DNA of 44,896 bases from an uncultured Flavobacteriales bacterium. Its GTDB lineage: Bacteria > Bacteroidota > Bacteroidia > Flavobacteriales > BACL11. Positions within the stretch are counted from its first letter, which is position 1; every line of letters starts with the position of its first letter. This document shows positions 14,724 through 23,191 of this stretch, one piece after another. The translations under genes and the position numbers were made by a program. A model generated the notes under the pieces. The model did not search any database. It was not told where the DNA came from and was given only the letters and a program-made list of their open reading frames with translations. Location of the stretch: NCBI GenBank assembly GCA_949372805.1, contig CASIBH010000009.1:1-44896 (forward strand). Direction: 5' to 3'.

Positions 14724-17700
14724 TTATTGAAGAGAATAAAATTCATCCATAAATGTATTTATCCTATAACTTTCATAATCAATTTCTTCATTTACACCAT
14801 TTTTGCTTTTGAAGTACTTTTCGTCCTCACTAAAATATGTAAATTCAGTATTGTCTAATTGATGTATTTGTATAACTCTTGAAAGGCTTCCTAAAACTTG
14901 ACCGCAAATATTTAAATTTTGTTTTAAACCGCTGCCTGAGCTAAAGTTGGTTAAATAATTATACTCAGTTAAGTAATCATCAAGCATAAGGCTTAATAAA
15001 TTATCAGCTTTTTTGTTTTCTTCTAACTTATAATAAAGGTCTATTATCGGAATAGCAAAGTAGCTAAGATTTACAACTTCTCTAGGGAATTCAAAAACAC
15101 ATTTATCTAAGACAGCAATTGCTTGATCATTTTTCCCTTCTTGTAAAAGTTTTTCTGCTAGCCTTGCATAATTATTTCTGTAATTCATAATCATCCTTGT
15201 ATTAGTCTCGTCAAAATATATTTCTTTATTATTTAGCCCTCCCCAAGAGAATTTATTAATAACATTATCATACATGATTTCTGAAGCAACTGCTCCTGTT
15301 TGACCATCTGTATTTTTTGTTAAATAAGGAACTAATCTATATGCTAATCCTTCTAATTGAAAATATTTTTCTAATCCCATAAAATTATCTTTACCAACTG
15401 TAATTGCGAAATAAATTGGTCTATCCCAGTTGAAATTTGCTAAGATATCTAGAACCATTAATTTATTTTTATAAATTCCATTACCCTTTATTTGCCATTT
15501 CATTTCATCAACAATTTGAGAATGTAAATTTTTAGGAACAAATAATTTTGCTTTTTCTTTATCTACATTCAACTTTAATTTTCTAGTTGGGCAGTAGTTT
15601 TTTAGGCCAGCGGAAGTGTTTATCTTAGCTTTTGAACTTTTGCTATTTATAAATTTAACAACTTGGTTGACATCTTTAAAGTCCTTAAATTTTTCTTGAA
15701 TAGGGGTGTAGTCTCTTGTTCCAGCTCTATAATCTTCATTTTCAAGTGATGATGGTATTGGTGCTGCATCATAAGAGGCTCTTTTCATTTGATCAATATA
15801 CCAAGGAGTGTTAAATAATGATAGGTTGACAACTTTAATGTCAGTTCTAATCCCTTCCACCTCTTGAGCATACCAAAGGGGAAATGTATCATTATCACCA
15901 TTTGTAAATAGAATAGAGTTTTTAGCACATGAATTTAGATAGTTTTTAGCAACCTCTAAAGCTGTGTATCTTCCAGATCTATCGTGATCATCCCAATTCT
16001 CGCTTGCCATAAGGGCTGGGGCCATAAAAAATGCTAGACATGTCGCAATTGCCAAACTCGCTTTTGAATTCATTTTTTGTCTGAGAAAATCATAAATAGC
16101 TAATAGGCCTAGTCCAATCCAAATTGAAAAGGCGTAGAATGAACCTACATATGCATAATCTCTTTCTCTTGGTTGAAAAGGAACAACATTTAGGTAAATT
16201 ATAATTAGAACTCCAGTGAACAGGAAAAAAAGCAATACAACTAAGGCATCTTCATTGTTTTTCTTAAAATGAAATAAAAGCCCAATCAGACCTAAAATAA
16301 GAGGAAGAAAATAATAGTGGTTTTTAGCTTTATTATTTTTAAGGTGATCGGGAGCATCTACATCACTTGCGCTTGGAGTACCCAGTCTGGCATTGTCAAT
16401 GAATCCAATCCCACTTTCCCAGTTGCCATATAAAGAATTCCCGTCCATATTCATATAGTCATTTTGTCTTCCTGCAAAATTCCACATAAAATATCTCAGA
16501 TATGACCAACCAATCTGGTAGCTAAAGAAGTATTTTAGGTTTTGGCTAAATGTGGGAGTCTTATCTTTGTTTGAGAGTCCCGCCCAGCTTTTATATCCCG
16601 CAGCATGTCTAGACTGAGTATTACTCCACATTCTTGGAAAAAATGTTTTATCTTGACTTCTGTAGTTTGGAAGAGATTTTTTTCTTTTATCAATAATAAT
16701 ATATTTATTCTTTTTTTCATCTTTAGCATAAACTGGATTTCCATCTAAATAAGGTTTTTTACTATCCAGTTTTGCATTAAAATATTGTCCGTAAACAATT
16801 GGCCAACTTCCATATTGTTCTCTTTTTAAGTAAGAAAGAAGTCCTACAGCATCTTCTGGATTATTTTCATCAATTGGTGGGTTTGCATTTGATCTCACAA
16901 CAAGAACAGCAAATGATGAATAACCAATTAACAGCATCATAAAGCTTAAAATTATAGTGTTAAGCATTGGTTTGTTGTTTTTGGCAGTATAAACAAGCCC
17001 AAAGGCTATTAGACTAATTAGTGCAATGAAATAAATTATTGCTCCATAATTAAATGGTAAGCCAACGGTATTTGTAAAGAAAATCTCAAATTTTGAAATC
17101 AAGCTTACTGCTCCAGGTATTATTACTCCTTGAACAAGCCCCAATACAAACATTGATGCAATAAAAGCTTTAATTGCGCCCACTCTACTGTATTTGTATT
17201 TTTTGTTGTAATAAATCATTCCCATTGCAGGAATGGTTAATAGACTTAATAAGTGAACCCCAATAGATAAACCAATTAAGTATGCAATTAGAACTAACCA
17301 TCTTGTTGCTCTATCCTCAGATTCTTCCTCCCATTTTAAAATGCACCAAAATGTTATGGCTGTAAAGAAAGATGACATTGCGTAAACTTCCCCTTCAACA
17401 GCTGAAAACCAGAAAGAATCAGAAAAGGTGTATGCTAAGGCTCCAATAACTCCGCTAGCCAGTATTGCATATTTATTATTAGTTAATCCATCTTCATCTT
17501 TTGCGAAAATCCTTTTTGCAAAAGATGTAATTGTCCAAAAAAGAAATAAAATTGTAAATGAGCTACATAATGCTGATAGAATATTTATGGCTACTGCTAC
17601 TTGGCTAGTAGCAGGTTCAGCAAAAAGAGAAAAAATTCTACCCAATAATTGAAAAAGTGGAGCTCCAGGAGGGTGACCAACTTCAAGCTTATAAGCTGTT

Positions 17701-17822
17701 GCAATATATTCACCACAATCCCAAAAGCTTACAGTAGGTTCAATGGTAGATAAATAAACAAATGATGCAATTGAAAAGACTAGCCAGCCTATAATATTAT
17801 TAAGTTTTTTAAATGTATTCAT
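14724..17822 (-). CDS. DUF2723 / GT117 family membrane glycosyltransferase
   Basis: 1032 residues, normal for Bacteroidota members. The N-terminal half has about ten membrane helices of a GT-C fold. The family signature begins TIEPTVSFWDCGEYIATAYK (26-45) and continues GHPPGAPLFQLLGR; the acidic SFWDCGE loop is the likely catalytic loop. The second half is a soluble region with ENWDDHDRSGRY and NGDNDTFPLWYAQ motifs, ending in a TPR-like helical part. The family is related to human TMEM260, reported as a protein O-mannosyltransferase. Bacteroidota homologues are probable protein O-glycosyltransferases, but donor and acceptor are not shown here. A -7-like TAGTTTTG lies on the minus strand at 17898-17905. 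Confidence 0.88.
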   Translation of the reverse strand: MNTFKKLNNIIGWLVFSIASFVYLSTIEPTVSFWDCGEYIATAYKLEVGHPPGAPLFQLLGRIFSLFAEPATSQVAVAINILSALCSSFTILFLFWTITSFAKRIFAKDEDGLTNNKYAILASGVIGALAYTFSDSFWFSAVEGEVYAMSSFFTAITFWCILKWEEESEDRATRWLVLIAYLIGLSIGVHLLSLLTIPAMGMIYYNKKYKYSRVGAIKAFIASMFVLGLVQGVIIPGAVSLISKFEIFFTNTVGLPFNYGAIIYFIALISLIAFGLVYTAKNNKPMLNTIILSFMMLLIGYSSFAVLVVRSNANPPIDENNPEDAVGLLSYLKREQYGSWPIVYGQYFNAKLDSKKPYLDGNPVYAKDEKKNKYIIIDKRKKSLPNYRSQDKTFFPRMWSNTQSRHAAGYKSWAGLSNKDKTPTFSQNLKYFFSYQIGWSYLRYFMWNFAGRQNDYMNMDGNSLYGNWESGIGFIDNARLGTPSASDVDAPDHLKNNKAKNHYYFLPLILGLIGLLFHFKKNNEDALVVLLFFLFTGVLIIIYLNVVPFQPRERDYAYVGSFYAFSIWIGLGLLAIYDFLRQKMNSKASLAIATCLAFFMAPALMASENWDDHDRSGRYTALEVAKNYLNSCAKNSILFTNGDNDTFPLWYAQEVEGIRTDIKVVNLSLFNTPWYIDQMKRASYDAAPIPSSLENEDYRAGTRDYTPIQEKFKDFKDVNQVVKFINSKSSKAKINTSAGLKNYCPTRKLKLNVDKEKAKLFVPKNLHSQIVDEMKWQIKGNGIYKNKLMVLDILANFNWDRPIYFAITVGKDNFMGLEKYFQLEGLAYRLVPYLTKNTDGQTGAVASEIMYDNVINKFSWGGLNNKEIYFDETNTRMIMNYRNNYARLAEKLLQEGKNDQAIAVLDKCVFEFPREVVNLSYFAIPIIDLYYKLEENKKADNLLSLMLDDYLTEYNYLTNFSSGSGLKQNLNICGQVLGSLSRVIQIHQLDNTEFTYFSEDEKYFKSKNGVNEEIDYESYRINTFMDEFYSLQ

Positions 17823-17897
17823 TCTTTTAATTCTTAGTTATAATTTTGAATGCGAATTTAATAAATTTATATGTTAATCCATCAAGCATTTTTTCTT

Positions 17898-17905
17898 CAA
17901 AACTA
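17898..17905 (-). promoter_or_regulatory. Candidate -7 element for the DUF2723 gene
   Basis: Minus-strand TAGTTTTG matches TAnnTTTG, about 75 bases upstream of the ATG. No TTG at -33 spacing; it would run divergently from the tRNA-Gln promoter. Confidence 0.35.
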
Positions 17906-17922
17906 AAATAAGTGAAAATGTT

Positions 17923-17951
17923 TTGTAGTAAATACAATATTGCTATTTTTG
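17923..17951 (+). promoter_or_regulatory. tRNA-Gln promoter, TTG-N18-TATTTTTG
   Basis: TTG at 17923-17925 and TATTTTTG at 17944-17951, spacer 18 (one short of the usual 19-21). The tRNA begins 17 bases downstream. Confidence 0.65.
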
Positions 17952-17967
17952 CCAACCTAAGTTATAA

Positions 17968-18040
17968 TGCCCGATGGTGTAACTGGCAACACGTCTGTTT
18001 TTGGTGCAGAAGAGTCTAGGTTCGAAACCTAGTCGGGCAA
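17968..18040 (+). tRNA. tRNA-Gln (TTG)
   Basis: 73 bases. Acceptor stem TGCCCGA with TCGGGCA, including the weak U1-A72 pair typical of tRNA-Gln; discriminator A. The anticodon arm TCTGT-TTTTGGT-GCAGA gives UUG. T arm CTAGGTTCGAAACCTAG. CCA is not encoded. Confidence 0.95.
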
Positions 18041-18054
18041 CAAATTTCACAAGG

Positions 18055-18091
18055 TAACTCAATGTTTGTAAACACATTGAGTTATTTTTTT
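18055..18091 (+). terminator. Rho-independent terminator after tRNA-Gln
   Basis: Stem TAACTCAATG (18055-18064) with CATTGAGTTA (18075-18084), ten-base loop, followed by seven T. Confidence 0.85.
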
Positions 18092-18124
18092 ACAATTTTT
18101 TAACCATCTTTCCTTATTTTTCTT

Positions 18125-18154
18125 TTGACAAATCATCAATTTTATCTAGATTTG
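18125..18154 (+). promoter_or_regulatory. Promoter of the repeat-rich T9SS cargo gene, TTG-N19-TAGATTTG
   Basis: TTG at 18125-18127 and TAGATTTG at 18147-18154, spacer 19, a full consensus match. It gives a leader of about 40 bases before the ATG at 18200. Confidence 0.7.
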
Positions 18155-18199
18155 TGAACTTGTATTAAATTTTAAATACAATTTATTAAAAATATATAT

Positions 18200-20839
18200 A
18201 TGAATAAATTATCTACTCTATTTTCAAAAAGGTCATTTTCCTTTTTAATTTCTGCACTATTTGCATCTGTAATATGTGCACAAAGTTTTTCTCCAACTGT
18301 AAATGTTACTCTTTCAAATAACGACTGTGGACTTTCAGCTGATTTATCAATTCATGTTGATCAAGACTCAGGTGAGACTGATATAGATGCCTCAATTTTC
18401 AGCTCTGATGTTGGTTCATTTGATTTGTCAACACTCTTAACTGGAGATACTGTTGGAATGGCAGCTTTAAACTTCAACAGTGGAAGTTCTGTTACAACTG
18501 ACTTAATTGTTGGAGCAACATCTAATTTATCAACTGTTGTTTTATCAATTGATGCTAGCAATGGAAGTACATTAGGTTCTTTTACAATGTCAAATTCTAG
18601 TAACGGTGGTATTCTTGTAACTGCTACAAGTCCAGGAGATGGAAATACAACTACCGGTGGATACACCTCTACTGCTACATTCTACAATTTATTTGTAAAT
18701 CCTAATAATGGAGTCCTAAATTTTTATTCAACAATTAATTCTGAACTTGGACAGTCAGATTCTCAATCATTCATGTTTTACTTATCTTGTTTAGATTTCT
18801 CGCCTACTGTTAGTGTTTCTTTATCCAATCTAAATTGCGATAGTCTTGCTGATTTAACTGTAAGTGTAGCTCAAGATGCTGGCGAGGCTGATATTGCAAG
18901 TGCAGTATTTAGCTCTGATGGCGGTCAATTTACAATTTCTTCTATGAATGTTGGTGATGTTATTGGTACAGCTACAATGACAGCTGGTTCTAATTCATAT
19001 AATACTGATTTAGTTGTTGCAACAGTTGTCTCATCTAATCAAGCAATAATTTCTGCTATCGATAATATTTCTGGGCTATCTATTGGGACTTTTGATATTG
19101 AAAATACACTTTCTGGTATTAATGTTACTGCAACTTCCCCTGCCGATGGAAACTCAACAACAAGCGGTAATTCTTCAACTGCAACTTTTAATAATATCTT
19201 TCATAACCCTAATAATGGAGCCTTAACTTTTACAGCTACTTCAACATCTGAACTTGGAAGTGTTTCTTCTGAAACTTCTGTTTTTATGATGTCTTGTGTT
19301 GATTTTACTCCAACAGTAAGTGTTTCACTTTCTAATCTTTTGTGTGATAGTGTTTCTGATTTAACAATTAACGTTGCTCAAGATGCAAATGAAGTGGATA
19401 TGGATACAGCAATATTTTTATCTGATGCTGGTTCTTTTAGTATATCTACAATGAATATTGCTGACATGATTGGTTCAGCTACTATGACTTATGGTGGTAA
19501 TATTTCTTTAACAGCTGATCTTTATGTTTTATCTACTGTATCACCTGATTTAGCTAATATTGAAGCAATAGATATTTCTTCAGGAATGACTTTAGGCTCA
19601 TTTTTAATTGAAAACTTATCTTCTGGAGGTATTAGCGTAACTGCTACTAGTCCAGCAGACGGAAATACTCTAACTAATGGAAATTCTTCATCTGTTACTT
19701 TTAATGGAATTTATACTAATTCTTCAAATTCGTTAACAACTTTTACTTCTAATATAACTTCTGAGCTTGGAGATTTTGATACTCAGAGTTTTTCGTTTAA
19801 TATCAATTGTGTTACTTTTTCTCCAAATGTTGGAGTTAGTCTTTTAAATTTAGATTGTGATAGTTTAAATGATTTAACAATTACAGTAAGCCAAGACCCA
19901 TATGAGGTTGATATGGATACTGCTCTTTTTTCATCTGATGGTGGTTCATTTACTATATCGACAATGAGTGTTGGGGATACTATTGGTTTTGCTTCTTTAA
20001 TTGCAGGTACAAACTCATTTACAACAGATTTATTAGTAAGTTCAATTGTATCTTCAAGTCAGGTTATTGTTGAATCTATAGATATTACTTCGGGATTAGT
20101 TTTAGGAACATTTGATGTTTCAAATAATTTAACTGGTGGAGTTTCTGTAATAGCTACTAGTCCTGCAGACGGAAATAATATTACTTTAACAGGAAACAGT
20201 TCTTCAGTTACATTTAACAATGTATTTTTAAATCCAAATGCAAGTACACTTAATTTTACATCTACTATAACTTCTGAACTAGGTGATGTAGATACACAAA
20301 GCTTTAGTTTCAATATTGTTTGTCAGTGTATTACTCAATATTTAGATGTTATTATTACAGCATGTGATGATTTCACATGGGACGGTATTGTTTATGATTC
20401 TACAGGTATTTATATAAATACTTACACAGATTTATTAGGTTGTGATAGTATTGTTACACTTAACTTAACAATTAATAATAGTTCTGCAGGTTCAGTGGAT
20501 ATAACTGAATGTGATGAATTTATATGGGATGGTATTGTTTATGACTCTACTGGTTCATACACGAATACTTATACTGATGTAAATGGGTGTGATAGTTTAA
20601 TGACTTTAAATTTAACAATCGACAATAGTTTTAACGATGTCTTAGTAATAAGTGCATGTAATGATTATACATGGCTTGGTGTTGTTTATGACTCTACAGG
20701 ATTATATACTAATACTTATACTGGCTCTAATGGATGTGATAGTTCATTGACTTTAGATTTAACAATCAATAATAGCTCTATTGGATCAGTAGATGTTACA
20801 GCATGTGATGACTTTCACATGGGATGGTATTGTTTATGA
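18200..20839 (+). CDS. Repeat-rich T9SS cargo, N-terminal part (frameshifted)
   Basis: 879 residues up to a premature stop. Signal peptide of about 27 residues (ends VICAQ). Four repeats of about 170 residues follow, starting at Phe30, Phe200, Phe369 and Phe540. Each opens with F-S/T-P-x-V-x-V-S-L-x-N and contains SSDxGxFxIS, VTATSPADGN and a closing SELGxxxxQSF. They are probably beta-sandwich modules. Then come the first Cys-bearing 49-residue repeats. In the fourth of these, the reading frame breaks at 20813-20816 (GACTTTCACATGG where sister repeats read GACTTTACATGG or GATTTCACATGG), giving a DDFHMGW end and a stop at 20837. One base removed restores a single frame to 21842 of 1213 residues. 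A full consensus promoter is upstream. This is a surface protein or adhesin by architecture; ligand unknown. Confidence 0.85.
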   Translation: MNKLSTLFSKRSFSFLISALFASVICAQSFSPTVNVTLSNNDCGLSADLSIHVDQDSGETDIDASIFSSDVGSFDLSTLLTGDTVGMAALNFNSGSSVTTDLIVGATSNLSTVVLSIDASNGSTLGSFTMSNSSNGGILVTATSPGDGNTTTGGYTSTATFYNLFVNPNNGVLNFYSTINSELGQSDSQSFMFYLSCLDFSPTVSVSLSNLNCDSLADLTVSVAQDAGEADIASAVFSSDGGQFTISSMNVGDVIGTATMTAGSNSYNTDLVVATVVSSNQAIISAIDNISGLSIGTFDIENTLSGINVTATSPADGNSTTSGNSSTATFNNIFHNPNNGALTFTATSTSELGSVSSETSVFMMSCVDFTPTVSVSLSNLLCDSVSDLTINVAQDANEVDMDTAIFLSDAGSFSISTMNIADMIGSATMTYGGNISLTADLYVLSTVSPDLANIEAIDISSGMTLGSFLIENLSSGGISVTATSPADGNTLTNGNSSSVTFNGIYTNSSNSLTTFTSNITSELGDFDTQSFSFNINCVTFSPNVGVSLLNLDCDSLNDLTITVSQDPYEVDMDTALFSSDGGSFTISTMSVGDTIGFASLIAGTNSFTTDLLVSSIVSSSQVIVESIDITSGLVLGTFDVSNNLTGGVSVIATSPADGNNITLTGNSSSVTFNNVFLNPNASTLNFTSTITSELGDVDTQSFSFNIVCQCITQYLDVIITACDDFTWDGIVYDSTGIYINTYTDLLGCDSIVTLNLTINNSSAGSVDITECDEFIWDGIVYDSTGSYTNTYTDVNGCDSLMTLNLTIDNSFNDVLVISACNDYTWLGVVYDSTGLYTNTYTGSNGCDSSLTLDLTINNSSIGSVDVTACDDFHMGWYCL
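18287..20326 (+). repeat. Four imperfect ~510-base repeats (A1-A4)
   Basis: Units start at 18287, 18797, 19304 and 19817, with lengths of about 510, 507, 513 and 510 bases. They are clear at protein level (FSPTVxVSLSN start, SPADGN core, SELG end) but diverged at DNA level, so they are old duplications. All four lie in the N-terminal part of the T9SS cargo gene. Confidence 0.85.
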
Positions 20840-21360
20840 CTCTACAGGATCATATACTAATATGTATGTGGATCAAAATGGATGTGATAGTTCAATGACT
20901 TTAAATTTAACAATAATAACTGGTTCTGCTGGTTCATTAGATATTACAGCTTGTGATGACTTTACATGGGATGGTGTTGTTTATGATTCAACAGGTTCAT
21001 ATACTAACATATATACAGGTACTAATGGATGTGATAGTTTAATAACTCTTAATTTAACTATTAATAATAGTTCAGTAGGTTCAGTTGATATTACTGCGTG
21101 TGATGATTTTACATGGGATGGTATTGTTTATGATTCAACTGGTTCATACACTAACACATATTCAGGTGCTAATGGATGTGATAGTTTAATGATTCTTAAT
21201 TTAACAATAAACAATAGTTCAGTTGGTTCAGTAGACATTACAGCGTGTGATGATTTTACATGGGATGGTATTGTTTATGATTCAACTGGTTCATACACTA
21301 ACACATATACTGATGTAAATGGCTGTGATAGTGTTATGACTTTAAATCTAACAATCAATG
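20360..21360 (+). repeat. Seven tandem 147-base repeats with two Cys each
   Basis: The landmark TGTGAT (or TGTAAT) falls at 20363, 20510, 20657, 20804, 20952, 21099 and 21246. Spacing is 147 every time except 148 between units 4 and 5, which pinpoints one extra base. Each 49-residue unit reads roughly ACDDFTWDGIVYDSTGSYTN, then T-x3-N-G-C-D-S and T-L-N-L-T-I. Similar Cys-paired units are common in Bacteroidota surface proteins. DNA identity is high between units 5, 6 and 7, so the array is recombination-prone. Confidence 0.93.
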
Positions 21361-21842
21361 TTGGTCCTGTTGTTGAAATAATTTATAATTCTTCATTAGG
21401 AACTTTAACTGCAAATAACATTACAGGAAGTACATCTCCTTACACTTGGCTTTGGAATACTGGTGAATTAACACAATCAATTTCCGTTGATCCATCTGTT
21501 TTATCTTACTGGTGTGTTGTTAGTGATGCAAATGGTTGTCTTTCAGATACAGTATATTTTTCTATTACTACAGGAGTTGATGAAATATTAGATTCTAGAC
21601 TGTTAGTTTATCCAAATCCAGTTAATGATATTTTAAATATTGACTTTACTTTTAAAAATAACCAAAGTGTTGAATTAAAAATTGTAAATATTTTAGGTGA
21701 GGTAATGTATTTTGAAAAGGTTAATCAAATAGAATTATCTTATTCTAACAAGTTTGATTTTTCAAAATTCTCTAAAGGATTATATTTTATTAAACTTAAG
21801 TTAGATAAAAATGTTATTACTCAGAAGGTTATCCTTCAGTAA
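20793..21842 (+). CDS. Repeat-rich T9SS cargo, C-terminal part (after frameshift)
   Basis: This frame carries the rest of repeat 4 and repeats 5-7, then a short SprB/PKD-like unit (YTWLWNTGELTQSISV). It ends in a T9SS type A sorting domain: LLVYPNPVNDILNI, then KIVNILGEVMYF, then FSKGLYFIKLK and VITQKVILQ. The ATG at 20793 is only where the open frame begins. True coding in this frame starts at about 20817, after the extra base, and nothing before it resembles a signal peptide. On its own this piece could not be exported. It is therefore the tail of the gene starting at 18200, and either a sequencing error or a real inactivating or phase-changing mutation separates them. Confidence 0.85.
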   Translation: MLQHVMTFTWDGIVYDSTGSYTNMYVDQNGCDSSMTLNLTIITGSAGSLDITACDDFTWDGVVYDSTGSYTNIYTGTNGCDSLITLNLTINNSSVGSVDITACDDFTWDGIVYDSTGSYTNTYSGANGCDSLMILNLTINNSSVGSVDITACDDFTWDGIVYDSTGSYTNTYTDVNGCDSVMTLNLTINVGPVVEIIYNSSLGTLTANNITGSTSPYTWLWNTGELTQSISVDPSVLSYWCVVSDANGCLSDTVYFSITTGVDEILDSRLLVYPNPVNDILNIDFTFKNNQSVELKIVNILGEVMYFEKVNQIELSYSNKFDFSKFSKGLYFIKLKLDKNVITQKVILQ

Positions 21843-21863
21843 ATAGATTTTAATATAAATTTT

Positions 21864-21892
21864 AAAAAACCCGTTTAGTACGGGTTTTTTTT
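21864..21892 (+). terminator. Rho-independent terminator after the T9SS cargo gene
   Basis: Stem AAAAAACCCGT (21864-21874) with ACGGGTTTTTT (21880-21890), loop TTAGT, T tail. An intact terminator and promoter suggest the gene was functional until recently. Confidence 0.9.
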
Positions 21893-21970
21893 ATTCTATT
21901 TTTCAATAAAAATTATTAATGTTTCAAATAATAATAATATAATTACAAATTAATTTAAAAAATAAATAAT

Positions 21971-23086
21971 ATGAAAAAGATATTTTATTTCTCAGTTCTA
22001 CTTTTTTTTGCATCTGCATGTACAACTATAAGTGAGAAAGAGGCTGAAGAATTTATTGTTTCACACTTTGCAGAAAAAGTAGGCGGAGAATTAGCTATAG
22101 AGCCATTTATATCAGATTTTGATGAATCTTTAGGGCTTCACAATCTAGCTACAGGATGGTCAGGAACTCCTAAGTGGGTAAATGATAAATCGCTTGTAAC
22201 TGCTGACTGGTTCTATGAAGACTCTGTTGTAACAAAAATTAAAAGTATTGAATTATTTGGATCGGTTGCAAGTGTTTATGGAAATGCAAAATCATATATT
22301 TCAGGAATTGAAACTTATAATGGAAATTTTCATTCATTAGTTTCAAAGGAAAAGGGCAAAGTTATTTTTAAAAGACATTCTTGGGCTAGCTCGCAGTATA
22401 GAAGAACTGCAAATAGTTTTGTATGGCCTTCGACAAAAATCGAAGGAGCTTTGTCTATGTATAATAGAATGAGGTATGCTATGATTAATATGAGAACCAA
22501 TGACGCGAAATTAATTTCCGATAGCTTAGTTGATTTAGATCCAAAGCTTGCAGTTGCACATTTAGGTCAAATTAATGCTCTATGGATGGACGGGAAAAGG
22601 TCTGAATTAGATGCTTTACTTAATGATATTAATTCAAAAATTGATTCGGCATCTCAAGCTGAAAAATATACTTTAGGCATTTTTTCTGCTTCTAAATCAG
22701 CTTCAGAAATACGATTGAAAATAGAAAAAGCTTTATTATTTGCAAGTGCAGATCCTATGTTAAGGGGTTGGCATGGATACTGGACAGATGATGTTGATGA
22801 TAAAATAGCAACTTTAAAAGAAGGTTTGTTTAGATATCCTGAATCAAGTATCCTAAATAATATTATGGGTTATGCTCTGATGGATCAAAATAAATTTGAT
22901 GAAGCATTGAATCATTTTAATGTTTATGTAACAGTACATCCAGAAGAACCAAATGCGTATGATTCTATGGGTGATTTTTGGTTAGCAACAGGTGATTCAC
23001 TAAAAGCCAAAGAAATGTTTTTAAGAGCTTTCGAAATTAATAGTAGTTTTACAGCTTCTAAAGAAAAAGCTGATAAATTAAACTAG
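21971..23086 (+). CDS. TPR-containing lipoprotein
   Basis: 371 residues. A lipoprotein signal ends FASAC with lipidated Cys17. Residues about 22-140 resemble a cystatin/NTF2-like alpha+beta domain (a helix EAEEFIVSHF, then ADWFYEDSVVTKIKSIELFG and YNGNFHSLV strands). I see no active-site residues I can name. Residues about 150-371 are helical, with TPR units clearest at 281-355 (SSILNNIMGYALMDQNKFDE and AYDSMGDFWLATGDSLKAKE). It is likely a periplasm-facing scaffold or substrate-binding lipoprotein. It stands alone between the cargo gene's terminator and the rimP promoter. No specific function assigned. Confidence 0.75.
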   Translation: MKKIFYFSVLLFFASACTTISEKEAEEFIVSHFAEKVGGELAIEPFISDFDESLGLHNLATGWSGTPKWVNDKSLVTADWFYEDSVVTKIKSIELFGSVASVYGNAKSYISGIETYNGNFHSLVSKEKGKVIFKRHSWASSQYRRTANSFVWPSTKIEGALSMYNRMRYAMINMRTNDAKLISDSLVDLDPKLAVAHLGQINALWMDGKRSELDALLNDINSKIDSASQAEKYTLGIFSASKSASEIRLKIEKALLFASADPMLRGWHGYWTDDVDDKIATLKEGLFRYPESSILNNIMGYALMDQNKFDEALNHFNVYVTVHPEEPNAYDSMGDFWLATGDSLKAKEMFLRAFEINSSFTASKEKADKLN

Positions 23087-23107
23087 ACTTATAGAACATC
23101 TAATTAT

Positions 23108-23138
23108 TTGCACTATTTGTAAAAAGGTTATATATTTG
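23108..23138 (+). promoter_or_regulatory. rimP-nusA-infB promoter, TTG-N20-TATATTTG
   Basis: TTG at 23108-23110 and TATATTTG at 23131-23138, spacer 20. Transcription should start near 23145, giving a leader of about 47 bases that contains a GC-rich hairpin. Confidence 0.7.
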
Positions 23139-23157
23139 CATCGTATTAAAAATTTGT

Positions 23158-23180
23158 AGAAGGGGCCTCAAGCCCCTTCT
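23158..23180 (+). promoter_or_regulatory. GC-rich leader hairpin upstream of rimP
   Basis: AGAAGGGGC (23158-23166) pairs perfectly with GCCCCTTCT (23172-23180) around the loop CTCAA. The nine-base-pair stem stands out in AT-rich DNA. It lies between the predicted transcription start and the rimP ATG (23192) and is followed by TTAATATAAATAT, a weak U tract. It could be an attenuator, an mRNA-stabilising 5' hairpin or a protein-binding site. Confidence 0.6.
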
Positions 23181-23191
23181 TTAATATAAAT

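Noticed and set aside
18361-18666. Antisense open frames over the cargo gene (also 20059-20313).
   Set aside because: Mirror the repeated sense sequence; no promoter and no protein-like pattern.
20793-20839. Programmed frameshift signal at the break in the cargo gene.
   Set aside because: No convincing slippery heptamer with a downstream structure; the exact 147-base periodicity points to a plain one-base insertion.
20360-21360. Regular direct repeats considered as a CRISPR array.
   Set aside because: Unit of 147 bases with no distinct spacers, wholly in frame inside a secreted protein gene.
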